A stretch of 64,000 bases of DNA, taken from assembly GCF_003937945.1 (NCBI RefSeq), contig NZ_RSEC01000008.1, positions 186,001 through 250,000 of the forward strand. The letters run 5' to 3'. The translations under genes were made by a program, and so were the position numbers. Position 1 is the first letter of the stretch; each line of letters begins with the position of its first letter. Below are positions 8,941 to 16,496 of the stretch, piece by piece. The notes below the pieces were generated by a model. The model searched no databases. It had not been told where the DNA came from and saw only the letters and a list, made by a program, of their open reading frames with translations. The DNA is from Amycolatopsis eburnea (lineage in GTDB: Bacteria; Actinomycetota; Actinomycetes; Mycobacteriales; Pseudonocardiaceae).

Positions 8941-9549
8941 TCAGCGGCCGTAGCGGTGCATCATGCTTTCCGCGACGTCGACCCAGGCCTGGACGGGGTT
9001 CGTGGCCGACGTCGGCGTGGTGGACGACGGCAGGTCGACCCGCGCTTCGTCTTCCTGCGACGGCTGCTTCTTGGGCTGCGGTTTCGCCTGCGCCTGGACC
9101 TGCCGCGGCGCGGGCTTCGCGGGCACCGGCACGAACACCGTCTTCGGCGGCGGCGTGACCGCCGGCGCCTGCGGGGCGGGCGGCTGGGGTACGGGCGCCG
9201 CCGCGACGGCCGGGCGCGCGTCGACCTGGGCCACCTCGTCGGCCGGGGACGGCGGGAACAGCCCGCCGGTGAACAGCCCGCCGCCCAGCCAGCCGGCCGC
9301 GACGAGCAGCACCGCGGCGCCGCTGCCCAGCCACGTGCGGGCGCGACGCCGGATCACCACGGACTTCGGCCGCAGGTCCTGGTCGCACACCGGCGGCCGG
9401 GTGAAGATCGGCTCGCTCGCTTCGACGTCGTCGTCGGTGCGGCGGCGCCGGGGCAGGCTCGCCGCGACGATGCCGGTGCGATCCAGCAGTTCGACCGCGG
9501 TGCGGTCGCTGGACGGACGGGTCGCACTGCGCGGTGCGGTGCGAAGCAT
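8941..9549 (-). CDS. Pro/Ala-rich single-pass membrane protein, unknown
   Basis: A 202-residue protein with a basic cytoplasmic N-terminus, one hydrophobic helix (about residues 75-97, in GSGAAVLLVAAGWLGGG) and a Pro/Ala/Gln/Lys-rich outer tail. Two basic stretches (RRRRTDDD, VVIRRRART) precede the helix. The start at 9549 was chosen because GGAGG lies 6 nt upstream; a longer frame to 9630 is possible. No catalytic motif is visible. The architecture is that of a membrane-anchored wall-spanning or linker protein. Confidence 0.65.
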   Translation of the reverse strand: MLRTAPRSATRPSSDRTAVELLDRTGIVAASLPRRRRTDDDVEASEPIFTRPPVCDQDLRPKSVVIRRRARTWLGSGAAVLLVAAGWLGGGLFTGGLFPPSPADEVAQVDARPAVAAAPVPQPPAPQAPAVTPPPKTVFVPVPAKPAPRQVQAQAKPQPKKQPSQEDEARVDLPSSTTPTSATNPVQAWVDVAESMMHRYGR

Positions 9550-9640
9550 CGGGACCTCCGGTGCGGGTGGCTCGCGGACCCCACGCATTCTGGACCATTT
9601 CTGACGATGCTGTCCGAAACGCAACCCCAATGAGTGAAGG

Positions 9641-10459
9641 TCAGCTCTCCATCTGCTTCAGCCCGAGCCGCGCCAGCACCGCCAGCGGACGCTGGTAGGC
9701 CGAGCCCAGGACGCGCGGGATCGCGTCGATGACGTAGGCGTCCGGCCCGATGAGGATCCGCGCGGACTTCCGTTCCACCCCGCGGAGGATGGTCTCCGCC
9801 GCCTTCTCCGGGGTGGTGTGGGCGATCCGCTCGAAGCCCCGCGCGGCCTTCTCCTGGTCACCGGCGTCGCTGCGCGCGTTGCGCACGATGTTGGTCTTGA
9901 TCCCGCCGGGGTGCACGCAGCTCACCGCGACCGGGTGCCGCGCGATCAGCATCTCCTCGCGCAGCGCTTCGGTGAACCCGCGGACGGCGAACTTCGCCGC
10001 GTTGTACGCGCTCTGCGTCGGCACGCCGACGAACCCGAACACGCTGGAAATGTTGACCACGTGCCCTTCGCCGGACGCGATCAGGTGCGGCAGGAACGCC
10101 TTCGTGCCGTTCACGACGCCGCCGAGGTTGACACCCATGAGCCAGTCGTAGTCCTCGAAGGACATTTCCTCGACGGTCGCGCCGAGCGCCACCCCCGCGT
10201 TGTTCACGATGACGTTCGCACCGCCGAAGTCGCGGACGACCTCTTCGGCGTGGGCGAGCACGGCGGCCCGGTCGGCGACGTCGAGGGTGTACGCGCGGGC
10301 GTTGTCGCCGGCCAGCTTCGCCGTCTCCGCCGCGTTGTCGGCGTTGACGTCGGAAAGGGCGACGCGCGCGCCGCGCCGGGAGAACTCGAGCGCCAGCGCG
10401 CGGCCGATCCCCGAGCCGGCCCCGGTGATCACCACGACCTTGTCCGCGAACCGCTTCAT
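9641..10459 (-). CDS. Short-chain dehydrogenase/reductase
   Basis: A 272-residue classical SDR. It has the cofactor loop TGAGSGIG at residues 12-19, NNAGV near 86, the catalytic Ser in VNISSVFG, and YNAAK with the Tyr/Lys pair. The C-terminal extension, with AAETILRGVERKSARILIGPDA, is typical of actinobacterial SDRs that act on lipids or alcohols. The substrate is unknown. A -10-like TAGGAT sits 9 nt upstream of the ATG on the minus strand. Neighbouring genes give no pathway context. Confidence 0.88.
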   Translation of the reverse strand: MKRFADKVVVITGAGSGIGRALALEFSRRGARVALSDVNADNAAETAKLAGDNARAYTLDVADRAAVLAHAEEVVRDFGGANVIVNNAGVALGATVEEMSFEDYDWLMGVNLGGVVNGTKAFLPHLIASGEGHVVNISSVFGFVGVPTQSAYNAAKFAVRGFTEALREEMLIARHPVAVSCVHPGGIKTNIVRNARSDAGDQEKAARGFERIAHTTPEKAAETILRGVERKSARILIGPDAYVIDAIPRVLGSAYQRPLAVLARLGLKQMES

Positions 10460-10568
10460 GAGTTCCGGATCCTAGCGGCTGTGAGCTTGCTGTGGGTGTG
10501 CCGATTGTGTCGGTGCGACGCCTTATGGTGATCTGGTCGGAGCGCCGGGACGAACGGACGAGGAGGCG

Positions 10569-11366
10569 ATGCGTGTGCGGCGGACGGCCGTCCTGCTCAG
10601 CGTCGCCGCGATCCTGCTGCTCGGCGCGGCCTTCGTGATCTTCGTGGACCACCAGCCGCGGTCCGCGGACGCCACGACGTCCGGCACCGTCGAGGCCGCG
10701 CCGGTTTCGACGCCCGACCTGCCCGCGGTGTCGAGCCCGGCGATCGGCGCGCTGTTCGTCGAGAACAAGCACTACTGCACGGCCAGCGTCGTGCACAGCG
10801 CCCAGGGCGACGTCCTGCTGACCGCCGCCCACTGCATCCACGACGGCGAGGGCGGCGACTACTTCACCGGCGTCACCTTCGCGCCCGGCTACCACGACGG
10901 CGTCGCGCCGTTCGGCTTCTGGACGGTGTCCGACGAACTCGTCGCGCCGGGCTGGAGCGCGTCGTCGGACCCGGACCTCGACGTCGGCTTCGCGACCGCG
11001 CACCAGGCGGGCGCGACGAAGAGCCTGGAAAGCCTGGTCGGCGCGAACACCCTCGCCACCGGCACCGGGTTCGAGCAGCCCATCACGCTCACCGGCTACC
11101 CGGACGACTCCGAGGTCCCCGCGGTCTGCCAGAACACGACCAGCCAGCAGGACACCTACCAGCTGAAGGTGGACTGCACCGGCTTCCCGACCGGCACCAG
11201 CGGCGGCCCGTGGGTCACCGGCCAGGACCCGAAGACCCGGCTCGGCACGGTCATCGGCGTCATCGGCGGTTTCGAGTACGGCGGCGACGACCCGGACACG
11301 TCGTACTCGAGCTACTTCGACACGGACGTCCAGGCCCTCTACCGGCAGACGACCGCCCGGGCATGA
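10569..11366 (+). CDS. Exported trypsin-like serine protease
   Basis: A 265-residue chymotrypsin-fold protease with an N-terminal hydrophobic helix (residues 6-26) that could be a signal or an anchor. The catalytic His88 is in TAAHC, the Asp is in PDLDVGF (Asp136 or 138), and Ser211 is in GTSGGPW. Cysteines at 70/89 and 187/203 suggest two disulfides. The GAGGAGGCG ribosome site ahead of the ATG fixes the start. Likely role: extracytoplasmic proteolysis; the substrate is unknown. The S4 protein gene follows after 7 nt, so the two may be co-transcribed. Confidence 0.88.
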   Translation: MRVRRTAVLLSVAAILLLGAAFVIFVDHQPRSADATTSGTVEAAPVSTPDLPAVSSPAIGALFVENKHYCTASVVHSAQGDVLLTAAHCIHDGEGGDYFTGVTFAPGYHDGVAPFGFWTVSDELVAPGWSASSDPDLDVGFATAHQAGATKSLESLVGANTLATGTGFEQPITLTGYPDDSEVPAVCQNTTSQQDTYQLKVDCTGFPTGTSGGPWVTGQDPKTRLGTVIGVIGGFEYGGDDPDTSYSSYFDTDVQALYRQTTARA

Positions 11367-11373
11367 TGCCCGT

Positions 11374-11598
11374 ATGAGCGATCCCGTCGACGTACCCATC
11401 ACCGGCGAGCCGATCCGGCTCGGCCAGTTCCTCAAGCTGGCCGGCCTCGCCGAGGACGGCTCCCACGCCAAGGACCTGATCGACGCGGAGGAGGTCAAGG
11501 TCAACGGCGAGGTGGAGACCCGCCGCGGCCGCCAGCTGACCGACGGCGACGTCGTGGCCGTGGGCCCGGACCGCGGCAAGGTCGTCCTGGTGCGCTGA
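11374..11598 (+). CDS. Small S4-domain RNA-binding protein
   Basis: A 74-residue protein that is almost entirely one S4 fold: GQFLKLAGLAEDGSHAKDLI, then EEVKVNGEVETRRGRQL. Free-standing S4 proteins of this size (YaaA/RqcP-like) bind structured RNA or ribosomes, and several act in ribosome quality control or rRNA handling. The specific role here is not known. It lies directly after the trypsin-like protease gene and before an inverted-repeat element. Confidence 0.85.
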   Translation: MSDPVDVPITGEPIRLGQFLKLAGLAEDGSHAKDLIDAEEVKVNGEVETRRGRQLTDGDVVAVGPDRGKVVLVR

Positions 11599-11609
11599 GC
11601 CCCGGTCCC

Positions 11610-11723
11610 GAGCGCCCCAATGTGGTCTTCGGTGCGTTGAATCAGCACGGCGGCGCGAAGCGCCTCCTTTGAGGGCGGTGGCGGGGGCATGGATGGAGCA
11701 ACCAAGGCCACCTTGGGGCGCTC
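11610..11723. repeat. Inverted-repeat element (REP/MITE-like), about 114 bp
   Basis: The left arm at 11610-11629 and the inverted right arm at 11704-11723 match at 18 of 20 bases. Both begin with GAGCGCCCCAA when read inward. The ~75-bp middle has no gene. It could be a dispersed repeat of the genome or a long-range hairpin that acts as a terminator between two convergent genes. Confidence 0.6.
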
Positions 11724-11735
11724 GAGGCCGGGGGG

Positions 11736-12671
11736 TCAGCCGACGCTGGTCAGCGGCGGCAGGCCGAGCGAAACGGCGAGCGCGTCCAGCTCCCGGCGCA
11801 CCGGACCGGCCAGCGGGACGCCGAGCGCGCGGCACTGCTCCAGGTGCTGGGCCTCGCGCCAGCCCGGGTAGCGGATCGGCGCGCCGCCCTCCCAGCCGAG
11901 CATGCTGCCGAACAACGCGCTCGCGGCGCGGTAGAAGCCGTCGGCGCTGCGCAGCGTCGTCGGGGCGATGGCCAGCACCAGCACGCCGGTGTCGTGCTCG
12001 TGGTCGGCGACGCCGGAGAGCACGCCGGCGAGCACCTCGACCAGGAGCGTCAGCCCGGCGGCTTCGGAACCCGGCTTCTCCATGTCGAAGACGAACTCGG
12101 GGTACGCGCCGCCGGGCGCGGCCATGCCGAGCGGGTTCATCGGCTTGCCCGGCTCGCCGCCCGCCGCGAGGACCAGCCCGATCATCGCGTGCGGCAGCGC
12201 GCGTGCGGCGTGGTGCCCGGCCCGGCCGAACGGCCCGATCCCGCGCAGCGAAACCAGCCCGACGCCGAACCGGCCGGCGCGGGTGACCGCGCGGTCCATC
12301 GCGTCGCCGACGGCCCACAGCCCGGACGCGCGGCGGTAGTCGATCAGCGCGGCGGCCCCGCGGTCGGCGATCATCAGCGGCTGGGCGTGCGGCACGACGT
12401 CGCCGGTTTCCAGCAGCGGCAGGTGGACGCGGGTCAGGTCGGCGACCCCGGTGTCCGGCGAGCCGGTCAGGTCGCCGTGGCAGAGCGCCTCCGCCGCGAT
12501 GCGCGCGCGGGGTTCGGGGAAGCCGTGGGCGGCGAAGACGTGCGCCACGAGGGTGACCAGCTCGTCGGCGCGCACGCGGGGCCAGGCCTGTTCCGGGATC
12601 GGGGTTTCCGGCGGCTCGGCGTCGAGGGCCGGGGGGTGGGGGCGGGCGGAGCGGAACGGTCTGAGGGGCAC
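11736..12671 (-). CDS. Ldh2-type (malate/L-lactate/ureidoglycolate) dehydrogenase
   Basis: A 311-residue NAD(P)-dependent oxidoreductase of the malate/L-sulfolactate family, which is unrelated to classical LDH. Signatures include SPDTGVADLTR, the conserved ASGLWAVGDAM helix and GKPMNPLGMAAPGG. Relatives oxidise 2-hydroxy acids such as sulfolactate, malate or ureidoglycolate. The visible protein is slightly shorter than typical members. The GTG at 12671, preceded by CAAGG, is preferred; a TTG at 12689 in frame would add six residues. Substrate not assignable. Confidence 0.8.
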   Translation of the reverse strand: MPLRPFRSARPHPPALDAEPPETPIPEQAWPRVRADELVTLVAHVFAAHGFPEPRARIAAEALCHGDLTGSPDTGVADLTRVHLPLLETGDVVPHAQPLMIADRGAAALIDYRRASGLWAVGDAMDRAVTRAGRFGVGLVSLRGIGPFGRAGHHAARALPHAMIGLVLAAGGEPGKPMNPLGMAAPGGAYPEFVFDMEKPGSEAAGLTLLVEVLAGVLSGVADHEHDTGVLVLAIAPTTLRSADGFYRAASALFGSMLGWEGGAPIRYPGWREAQHLEQCRALGVPLAGPVRRELDALAVSLGLPPLTSVG

Positions 12672-12760
12672 TGCTCCGACCTTGCCCAAGCCGCGGTTCG
12701 GGCGTCAACGCGCTGGGGCCGGGCCTACCCGACCGTGTGATCGAGGCGTCCGAAGAGTCG

Positions 12761-12766
12761 TACCCT
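12761..12766 (+). promoter_or_regulatory. -10 element TACCCT, leaderless-type
   Basis: TACCCT is 7 nt before the ATG at 12774, so transcription would start at or beside the initiation codon. Confidence 0.55.
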
Positions 12767-12773
12767 GGGCGGC

Positions 12774-13055
12774 ATGTGCCGAAACATCACCACCCTCCGG
12801 GGGCTCCAGCCGGCCGCGACGGGCGAGGAGATCGAGGCCGCGGCCCGCCAGTACGTCCGCAAGGTCACCGGCGTGCAGTCGCTTTCCGACGCCACGCGCG
12901 AGCCCTTCGAAGCCGCGGTCGCCGAGATCACCGCGATCACCGCGCGGCTGCTGGAGCAGCTGCCCGAACGCCGCCAGCCGCCGGCGACCGTGCCGCCGTT
13001 GCGGCGTCCCGAAGTCCGGGCGCGGATCGCCGCGAAAGCCTTGCGACAGCCGTGA
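12774..13055 (+). CDS. DUF2277 family protein
   Basis: A 93-residue soluble protein beginning MCRNITTLRGLQP, the diagnostic opening of DUF2277. It continues with ATGEEIEAAARQYVRKVTG and is mostly helical. The conserved Cys at position 2 may bind a metal, but no function is established for the family. The leaderless promoter fits this ATG. The patatin-like gene follows 23 nt later with its own promoter signal. Confidence 0.85.
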   Translation: MCRNITTLRGLQPAATGEEIEAAARQYVRKVTGVQSLSDATREPFEAAVAEITAITARLLEQLPERRQPPATVPPLRRPEVRARIAAKALRQP

Positions 13056-13066
13056 TCCCGCGCCGC

Positions 13067-13072
13067 TAGGGT
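13067..13072 (+). promoter_or_regulatory. -10 element TAGGGT, leaderless-type
   Basis: TAGGGT is 6 nt before the ATG at 13079, in the short gap after the DUF2277 gene. Confidence 0.5.
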
Positions 13073-13078
13073 GGCGGC

Positions 13079-13918
13079 ATGGGTGGACAGGCGTTGGTGC
13101 TGGGCGGCGGCGGGGTCGCCGGGATCGCGTGGACGACGGGGTTGCTGACCGGGCTCGCCGAGCACGGGCAGGACCTCACCGGAGCCGATCTGATCGTCGG
13201 GACGTCGGCGGGGTCGGCGGTGGCCGCGCAGGTGACCAGCGGGCTGCCGCTGGCCGAGCTGTTCGCGCGCCAGGCCGATCCGGCGCGCCAGGCGCCGGAG
13301 ATCCCGGCCGACATCGACTTCGAGAAGTTCGCCGCGGACTTCGGCGGCGCGGTCACCGGCACCACGGACCCCGCCGAAATCCGGCGCGCGGTCGGCCGGC
13401 TGGCCCTGGCGGCCGAAACGGTCCCCGAGGCCGACCGGCGCGCGGTGATAGAAGCGCGGCTGCCGGTGCACGAGTGGCCGGAGCAGCGCCTGGTGATCGT
13501 GGCGGTGGACGCGGAGACCGGCGAACCCCGCCGCTTCGACCGCGCGTCCGGTGTCCCCCTGGTCGACGCGGTGGCGGCGAGCTGCGCGGTCCCGGGCGTC
13601 TGGCCGGCGGTGACGATCGACGGCCGCCGCTACGTCGACGGCGGCGTCCGCTCCGGCGAGAACGCCGACTACGCGACGGGCTTCACCCGCGTCACGGTCG
13701 TGTCGCCGCTGGGCCTGGATTCGCCGCTGCCGATGGAGAAGCCGCTGCCCGCGGTGCTGGACGAGCTGCGCGCGGCCGGCGCGGCGGTCGCGCTGATCAC
13801 CCCGGACGAGGCCTCGGTCGCGGCGATCGGCGAGAACCCCCTGGACCCGTCGACGCGGACCCCGGCCGCCGAAGCGGGCCGGGCCCAGGGCGCGGCGCTC
13901 ACGCTGAGCTGGGCTTAG
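13079..13918 (+). CDS. Patatin-like phospholipase
   Basis: A 279-residue hydrolase with the patatin oxyanion loop LGGGGVAGIAW (residues 6-16), the nucleophile Ser in GTSAGS (about 41-46) and the dyad Asp in YVDGG. No signal peptide is present, so it is probably cytoplasmic or membrane-peripheral. Family enzymes release fatty acids from phospho- or glycerolipids. The last 20 bases overlap the convergent gene at 13899. Confidence 0.9.
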   Translation: MGGQALVLGGGGVAGIAWTTGLLTGLAEHGQDLTGADLIVGTSAGSAVAAQVTSGLPLAELFARQADPARQAPEIPADIDFEKFAADFGGAVTGTTDPAEIRRAVGRLALAAETVPEADRRAVIEARLPVHEWPEQRLVIVAVDAETGEPRRFDRASGVPLVDAVAASCAVPGVWPAVTIDGRRYVDGGVRSGENADYATGFTRVTVVSPLGLDSPLPMEKPLPAVLDELRAAGAAVALITPDEASVAAIGENPLDPSTRTPAAEAGRAQGAALTLSWA

Positions 13919-14327
13919 GCCGCCGGATCGCCAGCCGCAGCCCGACGTTGCCCGCCACGAACCCCGCCGCGCAGACGCCGAAGATCCACAGGCCGGGGAT
14001 GCGCAGCTCGCCCCGGGTCTCGGCCGCGGGTTCCTCGTCGTGCGGCCAGTAGCGGACCTCGAGCCGGGTGCCACGCGGGTAGTTCCGGCTGACGTGCACG
14101 TCCCGGTAGCGGGGACCGCCCGGTTCGTCGACGCGCGCGACCGCCGTGGCCCGGTCGACGACCCGCTCCACGCTCGCGGTGGCGACCAGCGAGCCGGACC
14201 GTTCCTTGAGCGTGCCGCCGATGATCATGGCCGCGAGCAGGGAACCGAGCATCACGGCCAGCGAGACGGCCGCGACCGCGCCCCGCAGCAGGCCCGGCGC
14301 GTCCCCCGTCACCTCCGGCGATGTCAT
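13899..14327 (-). CDS. Two-helix membrane protein (Rv1733c/DUF3592-like)
   Basis: A 142-residue protein with hydrophobic helices near residues 13-35 and 112-132. They flank an extracytoplasmic loop containing ATASVERVVDRATAV and VRYWPHDEE. The layout resembles the Rv1733c-type membrane proteins of actinobacteria, which have no established function. Its 3' end overlaps the patatin-like gene by 20 bp in convergent orientation. The start ATG at 14327 has no strong ribosome site. Confidence 0.65.
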   Translation of the reverse strand: MTSPEVTGDAPGLLRGAVAAVSLAVMLGSLLAAMIIGGTLKERSGSLVATASVERVVDRATAVARVDEPGGPRYRDVHVSRNYPRGTRLEVRYWPHDEEPAAETRGELRIPGLWIFGVCAAGFVAGNVGLRLAIRRPKPSSA

Positions 14328-14404
14328 GCGATGAGCACGCCGTGGCGGCCGCCGCGGTTGCCCCGGCGAGGCGGCGGACTCCGTCGGCTACCCTCGTGGG
14401 CAGG

Positions 14405-14491
14405 GGTAGCGTGTCCGAGCGGCCGAAGGAACATGTCTTGAAAACATGCGAGGGGGCAACCTCTCCGTGGGTTCGAATCCCACCGCTACCG
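14405..14491 (+). tRNA. tRNA-Ser (anticodon UGA)
   Basis: The acceptor stem GGTAGCG pairs with CGCTACC, followed by discriminator G. The anticodon loop CTTGAAA sits between CATGT and ACATG and gives TGA. The long variable arm (GAGG...CCTC) marks a class II tRNA. The T-loop is GTTCGAATC. The 3' CCA is not encoded, which is normal in this group. Confidence 0.95.
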
Positions 14492-14524
14492 CACTGAGCA
14501 CCCGGGCGCCGGCCGCGCCCGGGT

Positions 14525-14998
14525 TCAGCTTTCGGTTTCCGTGAGGTGCTCCAGCACCCGCTCGAAGGCCCCCGCGATCGTCGCCTGCTCGTGCGGGCTC
14601 AGCAGGTCGATCAGGTGCTCGCGGACGCCTTCCACGTGGGTCGGCGCGGCCGTCTTCAGCACGGCCATGCCGTCTTCGGTCAGCTCCGTGATGACGCCGC
14701 GCTTGTCCTCCGGGTCGCGCGCCCGCCGGACCAGGCCGGTCTCCTCGAGCCGGCCGACCTGGTGGGACAGCCTGCTCTTCGTCGACCCCATCAGCAACGC
14801 CAGTTCCGACATCCGCATCCGGTGTTCCGGCTGGAGTTCGAGGCAGACGAGCACTTCGTAGTCGGTCAGCGACACCTCGTGCCGCTCGGTCAGCTCGCGG
14901 TGCAGCCGCTGCCGCAGCCGCAGCGTGGCGACTACGTAGGAGCGCCACGCCGCCATCTCGGCCTCGTCCAACCACCGCACAGGTCGCTCCTCGGTCAT
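14525..14998 (-). CDS. MarR-family transcriptional regulator
   Basis: A 157-residue winged-helix repressor. It has the LTDYEVLVCLE helix, MRMSELALLMGSTKSRLSHQVGRLEETGLV recognition region and wing RARDPEDKRGVITELTEDG. Family members usually repress a divergent gene, but the neighbour on that side is a ~500-bp gap followed by a metallopeptidase. The ATG at 14998 has a -10-like TACGCT (plus-strand 15004-15009) 5 nt upstream, so it may be leaderless; an upstream in-frame start at 15022 is less likely. Confidence 0.9.
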   Translation of the reverse strand: MTEERPVRWLDEAEMAAWRSYVVATLRLRQRLHRELTERHEVSLTDYEVLVCLELQPEHRMRMSELALLMGSTKSRLSHQVGRLEETGLVRRARDPEDKRGVITELTEDGMAVLKTAAPTHVEGVREHLIDLLSPHEQATIAGAFERVLEHLTETES

Positions 14999-15452
14999 AA
15001 GGCAGCGTAGAACGCTGATCAAGGATGCGCGCCGTCCGAGTCCGATCCGTCCGCCGGAGAAGACACCACCGCAACATCGCCCGAAGGTGGGGTTACGAAA
15101 AGGTTGAGACTCGGCCCGAAAAGGCGCATTCTGCTTGTCGGCGGACGGTTGGCCAGGTATCCGGCGCGACGACGGCGACGTGCCGGCCGGGCGCCCCGCC
15201 AGGAGAGGTCAGGTGGTTGCGTGACGGGTGATCCTCGCGGTTGACCGCTTGCTGCGTCCCCGCGACCGGAACGGATTCTCACCGGGTCGGGCGCGATTGT
15301 GAGCAGCACGAGCGCGGGCTTCTACGGTGCGTTCACGCATTCGGCGTCGATCGGGCCTGTTTCCGGTCACGGCCTCGGAAGCCGTGACGGCAGCGCCTGA
15401 ACGCCGGCCCGGATGCGGCCAACCGCTCGACGAAACAGAACCTCGGTACAAC

Positions 15453-15491
15453 GCCTGGGTGCGGCCGTCAGCGCGACGGCCGCGCCCAGGC
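15453..15491 (+). promoter_or_regulatory. 17-bp-stem hairpin over the metallopeptidase promoter
   Basis: Arms 15453-15469 and 15475-15491 pair at 16 of 17 positions, and the remaining pair is G-U on the plus strand. The hairpin spans the expected -35 area of the -10 element at 15496. It could be an operator palindrome or a terminator blocking read-through. Confidence 0.6.
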
Positions 15492-15495
15492 TCGT

Positions 15496-15501
15496 TAATA
15501 T
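15496..15501 (+). promoter_or_regulatory. -10 element TAATAT, leaderless-type
   Basis: TAATAT is 6 nt before the GTG at 15508. It is the most AT-rich hexamer of the neighbourhood, and no ribosome site is present. Confidence 0.6.
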
Positions 15502-15507
15502 CTGCGG

Positions 15508-16446
15508 GTGAGGTTCGACGACGACGCCGGCCTGGACGCCTCTGAGGTCCAGGACCTGCGCGGTAGCGGCGGTGGTGGCGGCGGCGGGATCGGCGGCCGC
15601 GTGGCACTGGGCGGTGGCGGGCTCGGCGTGGTGGGCCTGATCATCTACTTCGTGCTCTCCCAGCTCGGCGGGGTCAGCCTCGGCGGCGGCAGCGGGAGCG
15701 GCTTGAGCGGCGGGCTCGGCAGCGTCGGGTCCGGCCAGCAGGTCGACAACACGAAGCTGTCCAGCGAGTGCAAGACCGGCGCGGACGCCAACAAGAACCA
15801 CGACTGCGCCATCGTGGCGATCGTGAATTCCGTCCAAGACTACTGGACGCAGCAGTTCGCGCGGTCCGGCTCGACCTACCAGAAGGCGCCGACCAAGTTC
15901 TTCAACGGCGGCGTGCGCACCGGCTGCGGCAGCGCCACCTCCGACACCGGCCCGTTCTACTGCCCGGCGGACTCCGACGTCTACATCGACCTGTCGTTCT
16001 TCGACGAGCTGAAGACGCGCTTCGGCGCGCAGGGCGGCCTGTTCACCGAGGCGTACGTGCTGGCCCACGAGTACGGCCACCACGTGCAGAACCTGCTCGG
16101 GACGTCGAAGAAGGGCACCGGCACCGGCCCGACGTCCGGTTCGGTGCGGCTCGAACTGCAGGCCGACTGCTACGCCGGCGTCTGGGCCAACCACGCCTCG
16201 ACGACACCGACCGAGAGCGGCAAGCCGCTGATCACCGACGTCACCCAGGACGACATCGCGTCCGCGCTGGACACCGCGTCCCGCATCGGCGACGACTACA
16301 TCCAGGAGAAGCTCGGCGGCGGCCAGGTCGACCGCTCGAAGTTCACCCACGGCACGTCCGCGCAGCGCAAGAAGTGGTTCACCACCGGCTTCCAGACCGG
16401 CGAACCGGCCCGCTGCGACACCTTCGGCACGAACAACCTGGGCTGA
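15508..16446 (+). CDS. Neutral zinc metallopeptidase, YpfJ family
   Basis: A 312-residue protein with a cytoplasmic N-terminus and a Gly-rich linker. One TM helix (about residues 38-54) is followed by an extracytoplasmic peptidase domain with the zinc motif HEYGHH (His187, Glu188, His191) and a downstream LELQADCYAGVWA helix carrying the third ligand. Conserved cysteines 88/100 and 140/152 suggest disulfides. The N-terminus MRFDDDAGLDASEVQD is the usual opening of the family and supports the GTG start. Substrate unknown; members are thought to be membrane-anchored proteases. Confidence 0.9.
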   Translation: MRFDDDAGLDASEVQDLRGSGGGGGGGIGGRVALGGGGLGVVGLIIYFVLSQLGGVSLGGGSGSGLSGGLGSVGSGQQVDNTKLSSECKTGADANKNHDCAIVAIVNSVQDYWTQQFARSGSTYQKAPTKFFNGGVRTGCGSATSDTGPFYCPADSDVYIDLSFFDELKTRFGAQGGLFTEAYVLAHEYGHHVQNLLGTSKKGTGTGPTSGSVRLELQADCYAGVWANHASTTPTESGKPLITDVTQDDIASALDTASRIGDDYIQEKLGGGQVDRSKFTHGTSAQRKKWFTTGFQTGEPARCDTFGTNNLG

Positions 16447-16449
16447 GGA

Positions 16450-16494
16450 CACGAAGAAGGGGCCGCCCCGGCTCGGGACGGCCCCTTCTTCGTG
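16450..16494. terminator. Bidirectional terminator between convergent peptidase genes
   Basis: A perfect 16-bp inverted repeat has arms 16450-16465 and 16479-16494 (CACGAAGAAGGGGCCG and its complement). It fills the whole gap between the metallopeptidase and the M28 peptidase, so it can stop transcription from both sides. Confidence 0.85.
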
Positions 16495-16496
16495 CG

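Larger units (their letters stand above)
14999..15507. other. 509-bp intergenic region
   Basis: No reading frame here looks real. The stretch near 15095-15120 is less GC-rich than its surroundings. It holds a short inverted repeat GTCACGGC/GCCGTGAC (15366-15388) and a strong hairpin at 15453-15491. Regulatory signals for the MarR gene (left) and the metallopeptidase (right) must lie in it. Confidence 0.6.

Noticed and set aside
15019..15309. Short minus-strand gene in the 509-bp gap
   Set aside because: Translation is basic low complexity with no start signal or recognisable domain, and it overlaps the MarR promoter area.
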